Shown here piece after piece: positions 32,445 through 43,080 of a stretch of DNA of 64,000 nt. The notes under the pieces were generated by a model. It had not been told where the DNA came from. It did no database searches and saw only the letters and a program-made list of their open reading frames with translations. The stretch's first letter is position 1; each line of letters begins with the position of its first letter. The DNA comes from Lentisphaeria bacterium (GTDB lineage: Bacteria; Verrucomicrobiota; Lentisphaeria; Victivallales; Victivallaceae). The position numbers and the translations under genes are program-made. The stretch covers positions 2,914,001 to 2,978,000 of the forward strand of contig CP091727.1 in NCBI GenBank assembly GCA_022009855.1, read 5' to 3'.

Positions 32445-33460
32445 ATGAATGGAGTATCTTATTTGACGATGTTTCTGGAACCCGTCAAGCCGTGGCTGGA
32501 CGATCCCGCAGTGAGTGAAATCATGATCAATGGTCCGAAGGAGATTTACATCGAGAAATCGGGCAGGCTGATCAAGGTGGATTCGGCATTCCCGAGTGAA
32601 CCGGCACTCTTCGCGGCGGCCAACAACATCGCAAAATCCGTCGGGCGTATCCTCAATGAGGAATATCCGCGCCTCGACGCGCGGCTTCCGGATGGTTCCC
32701 GCGTCCATGTGGTGATTCCGCCGCTTTCGCGCTGCGGAACGGTGGTGGCGATCCGGAAATTCCGAACGGATTCGCTTCAGCCCGAGAACCTGATTGAGTG
32801 GGGAAGCATCTCCGAGGAGATGCTCGATCGTCTGCGGGAGCTCGTGCGGAAACGGATGAACATCCTTGTCTGCGGGGCGACCTCGTCGGGCAAGACCTCC
32901 ATCCTCAACGTACTGAGCTCCTTCATCGACCCTGCCGATCGCATCCTCACGATCGAAGACTCCTGCGAACTTCAGTTGCGCCAGCCGCATCTGGTTCCAT
33001 TCGAAACTCGCCGTCCGGACAAGGACGGCAAGGGGAGGTCACCTTCCGTGATCTTCTGCATTCCGCGCTGCGCCTGCGCCCCGACCGGATCATCCTCGGC
33101 GAAATTCGCGGCGGGGAAGCGCTCGATCTGCTTCAGGCAATGAACACCGGCCACTCGGGTTCCATGTCGACGATCCATGCGAACAATGCGGCGGACAGTC
33201 TGTTGCGGCTTGAAACGTGCGTGCTGTTCGCCGGCTTCGATCTCCCCGTTAACGCGATCCGGAACCAGATCGTTGCCGCATTGAACTACATCATCCATAC
33301 GGGACGCCTGGAAGACGGCAGCCGCAAGGTGCTCGGAATCAGCCGCGTCCTGCCGCTGGACCACGGGGAATACCGTCTGGAGTCCGAATGGGAATGGATT
33401 CAGACGGGAGTGGACGCCTCGGGGAAATTCACGGGCGAATTCAGAAAAGTAAAACAGTAA
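32445..33460 (+). CDS. Second TadA/CpaF-type ATPase, without FHA domain
   Basis: About 338 residues with one frame change near 33040. Motifs: AVSEIMINGPKEIYIE, LDARLPDGSRVHVVIPP, Walker A CGATSSGKTS, TIEDSCELQL, LGEIRGGEALDLLQAMNTGHSGS, STIHANNA. It lacks both the FHA domain and the N-terminal extension of the first TadA and is close to the minimal ATPase. Tad loci usually have one such ATPase. This one could drive retraction, a second pilin set, or a separate secretion step. Confidence 0.8.
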
Positions 33461-33493
33461 TCCGGAATACAGGGAAATGAAAGAGAGGCAAAT

Positions 33494-34384
33494 ATGAAAC
33501 TCGGACATCTGATCACGTCGGGAACGGCAGCCGCCGTTCTGGTCTTCTTCTCCGGATGTGCAAACCATCTGGAAGACATCACAAAGGAAATACCGGAAAA
33601 CACGCGCGAAGTCATGGCGCGCCAGTACATTCTGACCCCGGAAAAGAACACGCCGGATTCCTCGATATTCAAGGTCACGCTCGAACAAATTGAAAACATC
33701 CGGGTGACGACGTACCAGGTGCGCAAGATTTCCGCGATCTGCACGCCGTATGAGGGGTGGCGGGAATCCTACGAGTTTCTGGCCGGCCTCGGGTTGTTCC
33801 CGATCGCCGTGTTCTCCAATGTGTTCAGTGTCTTCACGTTCGGGATATTCCCGTTCTCGTGGTCCAGTGAATTGACCAAATACGCCTTCGACGGGATGAA
33901 TCCCTTCATGAATTTCGAGAGTTACAGCAGGACCCAGGAAATTCCGCTCAACGTGGAACGCACGCAGATCGACTCCTACACGGAGAACAAGCGCAACCCG
34001 CTGAAAAACGAGATGCTTGTCATCCGTGCCGGGGATGATGTCTGGCGCGTGAAGACGAACCAGCGCGGCGAAGCGGACATCGTTCTGCTTTCCGCCGATC
34101 CCGAGATCTCTCAGCGCATTGATTCCCGCTATATGGATATCTATCTGGAAAAAGACAATCAAAAGTACAAAACGATCCCGATCAGCCGTCGTTTCCTTTC
34201 CCGTCTTACGCAGGCCAATGAAACGATTCTGCGTTATCGCGCCACGCCGAGCGCCAGAGGCCTTGCCGAATGTGTGAAGAAACTCGAATCTCTTTCGTTC
34301 GAGGACGTCGCATTGCAGCTGGAGGAAAGAGAACTCAAGGCGCACCCGGATTTCCGCAGGGAGTTCGAGCAGGCGTTTGAATAA
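33494..34384 (+). CDS. Lipoprotein of unknown function in the pilus cluster
   Basis: 296 residues, intact. Signal peptide with lipobox FFSGC at residues 19-23. A hydrophobic stretch (LAGLGLFPIAVFSNVFSVFTFGIFPF) near 95-125 is followed by beta-rich sequence and a charged C-terminus. No known family. It may take the place of a pilotin or TadD-type lipoprotein, since neither is otherwise seen; this is inference from position only. Confidence 0.55.
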   Translation: MKLGHLITSGTAAAVLVFFSGCANHLEDITKEIPENTREVMARQYILTPEKNTPDSSIFKVTLEQIENIRVTTYQVRKISAICTPYEGWRESYEFLAGLGLFPIAVFSNVFSVFTFGIFPFSWSSELTKYAFDGMNPFMNFESYSRTQEIPLNVERTQIDSYTENKRNPLKNEMLVIRAGDDVWRVKTNQRGEADIVLLSADPEISQRIDSRYMDIYLEKDNQKYKTIPISRRFLSRLTQANETILRYRATPSARGLAECVKKLESLSFEDVALQLEERELKAHPDFRREFEQAFE

Positions 34385-34403
34385 GGTATTGAGGGCGTGC
34401 ACG

Positions 34404-34622
34404 ATGAAGCGGAATGAACAAGGTTCCATGCTGATGGAGTATGTGATTCTGGTTCTGATTCTTCTTCTGGGTGGATCTCTCGCCCTGGGGGAAACGGGGA
34501 CGACTCTCATCGAGATGGCGGGCGTCTCCGTTTCCGAAAGTGACAACTTCGGTCTGTTCGGCAACTATGCAGTGGACTTTTTCCGCCGTCTGATCTGGAT
34601 GGTCGCCCTGCCATTCCCGTGA
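34404..34622 (+). CDS. Third Flp-like pilin
   Basis: 72 residues: a very short basic leader (MKRNEQG), then SMLMEYVILVLILLLGGSLAL with Glu at +5, and a short polar tail ending in a second hydrophobic stretch. The ATG at 34404 is preferred over the TTG at 34377 because it gives a normal leader and has GAGGG upstream. It is the last gene of the cluster. The short leader differs from the two long-leader pilins, so it may be a minor or specialised subunit. Confidence 0.6.
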   Translation: MKRNEQGSMLMEYVILVLILLLGGSLALGETGTTLIEMAGVSVSESDNFGLFGNYAVDFFRRLIWMVALPFP

Positions 34623-34918
34623 AGGATGTTCCGTGTCGGATAAAGGGTAAAACCTTCACGAGGCGAATACTTCGGGATGTTTGCCACGGGCTATTGGTCA
34701 TTTCTCTGATCACATGATTTCTCCGGCAAGCGAAACGCATGGCCCCCCAGACAATCGCGCGTCCAATTCGCCAGCAGAGTTCCCCGGGCAGACACAGGAA
34801 AAAACAAAGCTTCCCCAGCGGCTGCTCCCATTTGAAATCTGTGATTACGCGGAAACAGTCATCGAACACGATCAAAAGCAGGAAATTCTCCGCAGTCAGG
34901 GAAAAAGGGGAGTTGAGC

Positions 34919-35137
34919 TCAAAACCAGCCCCGGAAACGAAAAAGCCGACCGATGGAAAACTCTCTGACTTCGGCGGCTTTGTGAAAGGCTGATCCTGTC
35001 AAGGACTGTTTTCGTTTATCACCATCATAGCGCTTTGGAATCAAATCCAGCACTGGACGAAACAGACTTACGGATGTATTCTTCATGACGAAGCCTTCCT
35101 GTTTTCTTGGACATCCGTAATATACTGTTACGGGCAA
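34919..35137 (-). pseudogene. IS4-family transposase remnant, N-terminal fragment
   Basis: The start MKNTSVSLFRPVLDLI and later DGDKRKQS match the IS4 transposase at 7519-8674, with an internal deletion after about residue 18 and loss of everything past residue ~40. The upstream DNA to about 35155 (GTAATATACTGTTACGG-type sequence) is also shared. It fixes the true start of the full copy. The stretch 34623-34918 before it holds nothing I can identify. Confidence 0.7.
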
Positions 35138-35257
35138 GCTGGTTCCACTTTTTCACTCCTCTCCAAGCTTGTCAGGACAGGTGTGAGGCTTATCATAAAT
35201 TGCCAGTCCCTTGACAGCCCCTTTTTCCCTGAAAATTGCTTTTTACTTGGAGTCCCA

Positions 35258-35398
35258 TCAGCGTGTGGGGGAGGATAACAGGCAAGATTCCCCGGCAGGC
35301 CGGATCAACTCCCACAGGTACTTCGTCTTGTCCCCATAAAGATAGTCTCCCCGGATGAGTTGCTCGAAGTCAGTGATATTACCTGCCAACCTTTTCAT
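35258..35398 (-). pseudogene. AAA-ATPase-like/DUF1703 gene remnant, N-terminal fragment
   Basis: 46 residues beginning MKRLAGNITDFEQLIRGDYL and then YGDKTKYLWEL, which match the first residues of the AAA_ATPase_like family (usually followed by a P-loop and a PD-(D/E)xK nuclease). A stop replaces the expected FGKS loop. Only the first tenth of the family's usual length remains. Confidence 0.55.
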
Positions 35399-35426
35399 CA
35401 CCAATGACTCCTTCTCCCTCACATCA

Positions 35427-36791
35427 TTACTTGTCCGATATCATTGCACATTCCTGTTGAATCCGGCTGATGGCATAGAGCGGGAGATCAATCAGAGTAT
35501 AGCCTTTCGGAAGCATGAACATCCGATGTTTCCGAAAACGAGATTGTCTGTTTATAATATTTTCCCATTGAAGTTCGAATTGCAACCGGCGGCCTGAATT
35601 TGAGACAGTAGAATTTAAGGCTTTTGGCTTGCAGGTTCACTTCGGCTTTTACTTCAATTGGAACGATCGACATTTCGTTCTGGATGAGGAAATCGATTTC
35701 CGAACCGGATTTTTCCGAGGCCCAATAGTAAGTTTCGAGTCCACATTCCGCCAGAAGCTGCTGTTGAACATACTGTTCAGCCAATGCCCCTTTGAATTCC
35801 TGAAAAATCCGGTTGCCCTCCAATAAAGTTCTGGCATTCAGTTTAGCTTTGGCTGCCAATAAACCGACATCAAGGAAAAATACTTTGAAAAAATTATCCC
35901 GGTAAGCGTCAATCGGTAAAGCCGGTTTCGTAACTCTGACGGTATGCAGGATCAGACCGGCGTCCAGAAGCCAGCGCATCGACATTTCCAGATCTTTTGC
36001 CCGAAGGTTCTTATGCACGGCACTGAAGATAAATTTCTTATTTTCTTTCGATAATTGCGCGGGTATTGAATCCCAAATCATTTCGATTCTCGGGACAAGT
36101 TCTTTCGGTGCGTGTTTTCCGAAATCATCACGATAGTCGTTCAACAACCGTTCATGTACCCGTCTGACCCGGTTGAAATCCTGATATTTGACAAAGGTGT
36201 CGACTGCTTCCCGGCATGCCGCCGATGAAATAATATTGCCGAAGCAGATCGGCGAGATTGCTTTGAAAGGCGGATAACATCTGCCAGTCCCGCCGGTCAA
36301 TCAATTCAGCAAAACGTTCGTTCCCGGTGGCTTCCAGGAACTCTGTAAAAGTCATTGGATAAAGGTAGATTCGGTCTACCTTTCCGACCGGAAAAACCGG
36401 TTCCGTCATGTTCGGCCACACCCAGTAAGGAACCTGCACCGATAATCGCATATTCCGGCGCATCCTCACAGAAATATTTCAATGAAGTCAGAGCCTGAGG
36501 CGAAGCTTGAATTTCATCGAAAAGAATCAGGGTATCTTCCGGGGTAATCTTGAAACCGACTTCCAATTGCAAGGCCAGCAGAAGACGTTCGATGTTGTCA
36601 TTCTCCTGAAAAACGTTTCGCATTCGTTCATTCCGATCGAAACGGATATAGGCAACTTTTGAGAAATTCCGTTTCCCGAATTCATTCATCAGCCAGGTTT
36701 TTCCGACCTGTCTGGCCCCTAACAGCAACAGCGGTTTGCGCTGGGGATCATTTTTCCAGTCAATCAACCGGGTCATGGTGTGCCGCTTCAT
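35427..36791 (-). CDS. AAA ATPase with DUF4143 domain (frameshifted)
   Basis: About 454 residues. ATG at 36791 after GGAGG. The AAA_14 domain has Walker A GARQVGKTW, Walker B LILFDEIQ and a sensor region (YAIIGAGSLLG). The C-terminal DUF4143 nuclease-like domain shows ALAEQYVQQQLLAECG, SGSEIDFLIQ and VEVKAE, ending near IDLPLYAISRI. Frame changes lie near 36430, 36270 and 35520. The family is common in Bacteroidetes and PVC genomes and of uncertain role, sometimes linked to defence or mobile DNA. It is divergent from the relaxase gene. Confidence 0.75.
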
Positions 36792-36851
36792 GGATAAACC
36801 TCCATTCCTTGATTGCAAATTCTTTGGTTCAATATAATGTTTGAAATGCAA

Positions 36852-37162
36852 AAATCAAGCGAGCTTATATGATATAATCATCATTATTGAAATTACTTTT
36901 CTTAATACACTCTCAAAATTCAAATGATTATATTGGTTATCTCAGCAGAAAAATGGTTGATTTCTCTTGCTTGACACACCTTGGGAAAACGCCGTTTTTA
37001 CAATTCCGTTCTTGGAACGGGGTATTGCGTTTTTCTTTTTCCAACCTGTCGTTTTTATGGAGCTTCGTCTGGTTAGGTTGCGAATATTCTTGCTTCCGTC
37101 TGGCTTACGCATATAATTGGATTGTGCATTTTTCTATGTGTTGAAATTCGGAGGCGTCAGGG
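36852..37162 (+). promoter_or_regulatory. Intergenic region before the relaxase; possible oriT
   Basis: This 311-bp AT-rich gap separates divergent genes. It contains an inverted repeat CCGTTC-TTG-GAACGG (37006-37020) and T-rich tracts. MobF oriT sites usually lie beside the relaxase gene and carry short inverted repeats by the nick site, so this is the natural place to look. No nick-site match can be claimed. Confidence 0.3.
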
Positions 37163-40100
37163 ATGTTTAATGTTACAAAAATCAGGGCAACGAATGGAGC
37201 GGGGAAATCGTTCTATGCGAATCATCTTTCTGCCAACGATTATTATTCGGAATCGGAAAAGATCGTGGGGCATTGAGGGGAATTCTGAGTTTTGATTTCG
37301 ATCTTGTCTCCAGGGAAGTTGATATGGAGAGTTTTTCAATGTTTCAGCGTGGAATCAATCCTGTAACAGGTGGGAAGTTGACTCAAAGACATGTGACGAA
37401 TGGGCCGAGATTTTTTGATTTTCAATGTGCTGCACCGAAGTCGGTATCTATCATGAGTCTGTTTGACCGGCGGTTGGAAGAGGCGCATCGTGAGGCTGTA
37501 ACTGAAGCGATGCTGGAGCTGGAAAAACTGGCGGCAGTTCGTTTACGGAAAGGTGAGAATGTTTTTACGAACAATTTGGAAATGACAGGTCGGATTATTT
37601 ATGCGGAGTTTCATCATACGGCGAGTCGTGCTCTTGATCCTCAGCTGCATACGCATAATGTGGTGGTGAATGTGACGCTGGGTTCGGATAATAAGTTCAA
37701 GGCCTTGGAGAGTGTGGAGATGTATCGGGCAATCCGGTATGCGGGAAAGGTTTATCATAACAAGTTGTCGGCGTTGTGCACGAAACTTGGTTATACGATG
37801 GAAAATCATTATGATGATAAAGGGCGAATTGTCTGGAAAGATATCAAGGGGATTCCGGAAGAGGTAATGGAATTGTATTCCAAACGTCGAAAAGAGATTG
37901 AGAAGCTGGAAGCGGAGTTCATAGAGGAACATGGCCGGAAACCGACGCTGAATGAAAATAATCAGTTGTCGATGTCAAGTCGTGCGGGCAAGATGAAAAC
38001 ATTGTCGGATCGCGAGGTACGGGAATATCAGTTGTCCCAGTTGACAGATGACCAGCGGAATGATTTGCGGCATATCGCAAATTGGGCATACTTTACTCAA
38101 AGAAGAGAACCGGCCTGGTGGGAAACTCAGGAAAAAATCCGGGAAGCATTCAAAGAAGTTCTGCCGTTGGTTTTTGAGCGTGAAAGTGTGGTAAAGCTGG
38201 ATAAGGTGCTTGCGGAAGTGATGAATCAGCATCTTGGTGAATTTTCGTTGGCTGATATCAGAAAGGAAGTCGGAAATATTCCGGAATTACGTAACTTGGG
38301 CGGGTTGTCGGAAAATCCGTGGATGTCTCCGGAAGAGGTAATTGGCCGGGAGTTGTATGCGGTAAAATCTGTTGAAGAACAGAAAAATGTATTCGATGCG
38401 ATCGCACCGGATTTTCAGGCGTTTCCAGGAGTGGAGTCAAGAATCAAACAGGCGGAGCTGGTTCATGGGATGCTGAATTCGAAGGATCGTTTTAATCTGT
38501 TCCGCGGTGTGGCCGGTGCCGGTAAGACTTCCACGTTGCAGGAATTTTGTAAAGGATTGCGTTCTGGCGGAGTGGAAAGTATTTATGTGATTGCGCCGAC
38601 AAATTCGGCAACAGATGTGTTGAAACAGGAGGGGTTTGAGCAGTCGCAGACGGTTGCAAGCTTTCTGTTGAGTTCGGAAAAGCCTCCTTCCGGTAGTTTC
38701 ATGATTATTGATGAAGCGGGATTGAATTCCTTGCGTGAAGGTGTGGAAATAATAAAGATTGCCCGTGCAAACAATTACCGGGTATTGTTTGTCGGCGATG
38801 CCAGGCAGCATACTGCCGTGGAGTCCGGCGATTTTTTCCGGCTGCTTGAGGAACATTCCGGAATTGAGAAGTTCTCGTTGACAGATATTCACCGGCAGCA
38901 GAATGAAGAATATCGTCGTGGAATTATGGAATGTGCATTGGGGCAGTTTGAGCAGGCTTTTGAACGGTTTGACGAGAATCATTTCATTCATGAAGGGAAA
39001 TCGAAGTATCTGGAAGAGGCGGCGCAGAGCTATATGGATTATACGGATAACGGCAAGTTTATAGATCAGGCGATTCTGGTGGCCCCCACCCACGATGAGG
39101 GTGATCACCTGACGGAAGCTGTGCGTAAAAAATTAAAAGAGCACGGCGCAGTTGCAGGAACAGGGCGAATGGCGGAAGTGTTCCATTCCTGGAACTGGGA
39201 AAAAAGTCGTTTGAAGCAATCGGAGAATTATGTTCCGGGGACAGTAATCTCCTTTGTCCGGAATATGAAAGACATTGCTCATGCCGGTGAATCTGCAAAG
39301 GTTGAGCATGTCGAGAACGGGATGCTGTATCTGGATAACGGCAAGCTGCTCCATGTGAAGTCGGCGGCGGACTATATTGAAGTGGGAGAGATGCGGAAGA
39401 TTGAACTATGTCAAGGCGATTTGATCCAGTTCAATGTCAATGTAAAGCATAGAAAGATTTATAATGGAGGTATCGCCCGGATTACTGACGATCCGAATAA
39501 AGTCATGCTGCTGTATTCCGATGGCCGGGAGCGTGGTCTAGCGGATCTTCCGGAAGATTATACCGCGTTCAAATACGGCTGGGTGACGACCTCTCACAAG
39601 TCACAGGGGCGGACTGCGGAAAATGTAGTGGTTGCGGCGCAGGCTCTTGACCGTAAAGCATTTTATGTGGCATTGAGCCGGGGACGCAAGAATATGGCGC
39701 TGCATTGTCCGGAAAAGGAATTTTTGAAACAGCAGTTGAGTTTCCGGCACGGCGACCGCAAGAGCGTGCATGATTTGATTCGGGATCGCGAAATTCTTCC
39801 GGGGAGTATTCTGCCGTTGTCTGAGGAAGCCCGTTCTGCCCGGGAGCGGATGCTTCCCGATGCTTCCTACAAATCCATCAAAGGACGTGCGTTGAAATTG
39901 GCGGAAGATTTGAAGAAGTTGGCCAGGTCAATCTGGGATTTCGGTGCGAAGATTGCAGGGCGGCGCGCTCGGAACAGCAAATACGGGCTTGGCATTGTTA
40001 CAGAGAAAACGTATCTTGAAATTGAACGTAATGCGGCAATTGATTCCGCCAAGATCATGGAAGAAAAACAGCAATTTAAAACTTCTCGCCCCGCTTATCA

Positions 40101-41203
40101 GACCCTGACAGCTGAAATTCAGGCAATGCTTGAGGATGAGCCTGCCCATAATTTGGGGAAAGCGGTTATTTCTCACCAAGAAATGGAAAAGCGGAAACAG
40201 AAAATTGCCGAAATGGATTTTGTTTTCACCAAGAAGATGCCAGTCAGGAGAGAAATTCCGCAAACTACAATTTCATTGGAGGAATTGGATGAGATGTTCA
40301 ATATATGGAAAAATGCTCCCACGCGGCCTAAAAAAATTAAACCCGGAAGAAATTGAACTGGCGAAATGGATGAAAGAGAATGAGATGCCAATTTCTATGG
40401 ATGCTGAAGCTGCGATCAAGGCGGAAGCTGAAGGCATATCCTTGGAAGATGCGTATGCAAAATTGCAAGCCTCAAAACAGGACCATGAAAAAGCATCTGA
40501 AAATCCGGAGATTGCTCCAGCTGTCACGGAAAAAGCTGTTGATTTGGAACAAGTGGATACCGATTCGCAATATGTCCCGGCTACGGAGGTAATTCCAGAC
40601 CGTGTCGAACCAGAAAAACAAGTGGAGACTGCCCGGCATGATATTTTGTTGAAAGCTGTTACGAAAGCCTCGCAACAATCCTTGGATGAATCTGAAATCC
40701 CGGATAGAAATCTTGATAAGAAAGCTCCAGAGGAAGACAGGGTGGAATTGGCGGAAGTTCCGGATGCGGCGAATAATAGGGATGTACAAATTGAGAGTGG
40801 GGAGCCGGCAATATCCGACGACCACATGGCTGCTGAATCATTGGATACCGGAAATTTGGAAGCTGTCCCGGAGGACGTGTTTATTCCGGCTTCTCAAGAA
40901 CAGATCAATGTTTTGAAGCAACTTCAGGAGGCCGGCAAACTCGAAAGGATTCCGGAAAATCTTTCGAAAACGACAGCGAACCAGTTGATCAAGGAGGCTG
41001 TAGCGGACGATCCGCTTCATGAGTCTCAGATTCGCATGCTGCAAGAGCGTATGGCGCAGCATAAAATTCCGAAGATGTCGCCGGATCAGCTTTCTTCGCT
41101 GACTCAGAAGGATTTTACAGAAATTATGAAGATACAGCCAAGATTGGTTTCTGATTCTGTGAAGCCGGATTTGGAAGATAAAAATCGTGGTATATCTCGT
41201 TAG
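37163..41203 (+). CDS. MobF-family conjugative relaxase-helicase (two frameshifts)
   Basis: About 1,346 residues. ATG at 37163 after GGAGGCG. The TrwC relaxase domain (1-300) has a tyrosine pair in SANDYYSESEKIVGHW and the metal-binding histidines in LDPQLHTHNVVVN. The RecD-like helicase follows: Walker A RGVAGAGKTST, MIIDEAGL, LFVGDARQH, VTTSHKSQGRTA, YVALSRGRKNM. A frame change near 37275 hides the first 37 residues. Another in the seven A near 40330-40336 cuts off an ~290-residue acidic tail with two related C-terminal repeats (SQEQINVLKQLQ, HESQIRMLQERM). It nicks oriT and unwinds DNA for transfer. No coupling protein or T4SS genes lie nearby. Confidence 0.85.
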
Positions 41204-41227
41204 TATTCAGATGGAATGGAGGTTTTT

Positions 41228-41503
41228 ATGAACCAGAATCCGTGGGTTGAAATGAGAGATGGGCATGCGCCCCATTTGTGGTTGAGCTTGCCGGAAGGTA
41301 ATTTGCTGATTTCATGGGAAACAATGAAGAAGATACGGGCGACATCGGATTTTCTGAATATCGTTTTTGAATGCGAATATGGAATCATAACTTTTGCCTC
41401 TTCGGAGCCGTTGCGGGAATTATATGAGCTTATGCAAATGGAAATGGTTCGAAAAATAGATGGGACTCGTTTAGCTGTAAAAGTCGATGAGATTCCGGAA
41501 TAA
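41228..41503 (+). CDS. Hypothetical protein downstream of the relaxase
   Basis: 91 residues; ATG at 41228 with GGAGG 7-8 nt upstream. Soluble, alpha/beta, with SWETMKKIRATSDFLNIVFE in the middle. Family not recognised. It follows the relaxase by 24 bp and probably shares its mRNA. Confidence 0.55.
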   Translation: MNQNPWVEMRDGHAPHLWLSLPEGNLLISWETMKKIRATSDFLNIVFECEYGIITFASSEPLRELYELMQMEMVRKIDGTRLAVKVDEIPE

Positions 41504-41785
41504 CATCTGGATGTTGAATCGATTTTTCTGGATAATGTGGTAAAAACAGTTTTTTAGGCATTATTACGATACCAACCTGTGTGATTTTGTGCTCAATTCT
41601 GGAAATAAATTTTTATGTCTATTTTTGCTTTTTGTGTATTCTTACCAAGGGAGTTTGAGCGTAACAGAACTTTATCAAAAAAACAATTTATAGATTGCGA
41701 AAATTCCTAGGATGGTGTATTATTAAGCTCAAAATAAGGTTGCGTATTTTCTTATACACGCCGGTTTTATGTCTATGGAGTAGTG

Positions 41786-41992
41786 ATGATCGCGATCACG
41801 ATGAGAAGTTCGATAAGAGTAAATGACGGAACTCTGCCGGGATTGTTTCCTGCAGGGATTTTCGCCGGTTTCGAAGACGGTTTCACTTGGACGATCCTTC
41901 TGTTGATTTGCGCTGTTATTCAGTATACACGCATTTCCCGGAAAAAACATCGTCTGAATGATTCCGACAGAGGTTTGCGGGGAAAATATTAA
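41786..41992 (+). CDS. Possible small membrane protein
   Basis: 68 residues with one hydrophobic helix (FTWTILLLICAVIQY) and a basic C-terminus. GGAG lies about 8 nt before the start. There is no family match and it is isolated, so it may be chance. The surrounding gap 41504-41785 is AT-rich and shows no other gene. Confidence 0.25.
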   Translation: MIAITMRSSIRVNDGTLPGLFPAGIFAGFEDGFTWTILLLICAVIQYTRISRKKHRLNDSDRGLRGKY

Positions 41993-42008
41993 TACAGTCC
42001 AATCCGAC

Positions 42009-42896
42009 TCAGGCGAGCAGGGAGTATTTTCTGCGGAACTTCCCCGGCGAGGTGCCGGTCTCCTTCCGGAAGGCGCGGTAGAAGTAGGAGAGGTCGCGGA
42101 ACCCGCAGAGCGAGGAGATCTCCAGCACGGTTTTGTCCGTCTCCATCAGAAGGCGGAAGGCGTGCTTCATCCGGATGCGGAAGAGGGTTTCTCCGATGGT
42201 TTCTCCACAGCTTTTCCGGTAGGCGTTGCAGAGGTGAAAGTGGGTGATTCCCAGCTCGTTTGCCGCCTGCTGATAGTCGAACGGCTCCGCAAAATTCTGC
42301 TCGAGGCGGTTGAGTACGTAGGCGGCCAGTACGTCGCGCCGTTTGCGGGAGAAGTTTCTGGCGCTGAGCCGCGTCATCCGGATCAGCAGCTCCACGAGGT
42401 GGAGTTTGAGCATCAACCCGGAGTTCTGGTCGTCGCGCAGGTATTCGCGCCGCATCTCCTTGACCAGCGCGAGGATCCTGCGGTCGGAGTCGATGAGGTA
42501 GAGTTGATCGCGGATTACGCTGGAGTGTTCCGGGGCGTCGTCGTCGAAGATGGAGAAGAAGTCGTTTTCATCTTTGAGTTCGCCCAGAAAATCGGCGATT
42601 TCCCGTTTGCGGAAGAGGATGTTGCTCAAGTCGATATCGGTATCCAGCTCGAAGGTGGTGAGATCGTCGGGACGGATCAGGCAGAGGAAGCCGGGGCCGA
42701 AGGAATAGTGTTTGTTGTTGATCACCAGCGTGCCGCGGCCGGAGAAGATGTAAAAGATCTTCCAGAAATCCCGCCGGTAGAGAATCCGGCTTTCGGTGTT
42801 GTACATCGAACGTTTGTTGTGGCCGCGCTGCACAGCCACCGGCAGATTAGGTGGAAGAAAGTCCATCGCTTTCAGAAGAACACATTTTTCATTCAT
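42009..42896 (-). CDS. AraC-family transcriptional regulator
   Basis: 295 residues from ATG 42896. N-terminal cupin-like sensor domain (IFSGRGTLVINNKHYSFGPGF), C-terminal double HTH: FDYQQAANELGITHFHLCNAYRK and LEISSLCGFRDLSYFYRAFRK, followed by TGTSPGKFR. It is divergent from the WbsX-like hydrolase gene with a 184-bp shared promoter region, so it probably controls that gene in response to a sugar ligand. Confidence 0.85.
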   Translation of the reverse strand: MNEKCVLLKAMDFLPPNLPVAVQRGHNKRSMYNTESRILYRRDFWKIFYIFSGRGTLVINNKHYSFGPGFLCLIRPDDLTTFELDTDIDLSNILFRKREIADFLGELKDENDFFSIFDDDAPEHSSVIRDQLYLIDSDRRILALVKEMRREYLRDDQNSGLMLKLHLVELLIRMTRLSARNFSRKRRDVLAAYVLNRLEQNFAEPFDYQQAANELGITHFHLCNAYRKSCGETIGETLFRIRMKHAFRLLMETDKTVLEISSLCGFRDLSYFYRAFRKETGTSPGKFRRKYSLLA

Positions 42897-43080
42897 TCCG
42901 ACATGCTCCCGATGCTGTTTTGTCTGTGAAACTGTACCATGCGGAGCTGTTTTTTTCAACCGCTTTTGACTGGACTGCATTAATATTTTTTGCGGCATGT
43001 CACCGCCGGAGAGAAAAAGCGAAGTAATTTTCCGTATTTATGGTATCTTGTTTCTACAACCTTTCAATGGAGTGAAAAGA

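Noticed and set aside
34625..34875. Minus-strand frame with Cys/Trp-rich sequence
   Set aside because: Could be a fragment of a membrane protein, but no family is recognisable and the frame is not supported by an RBS.
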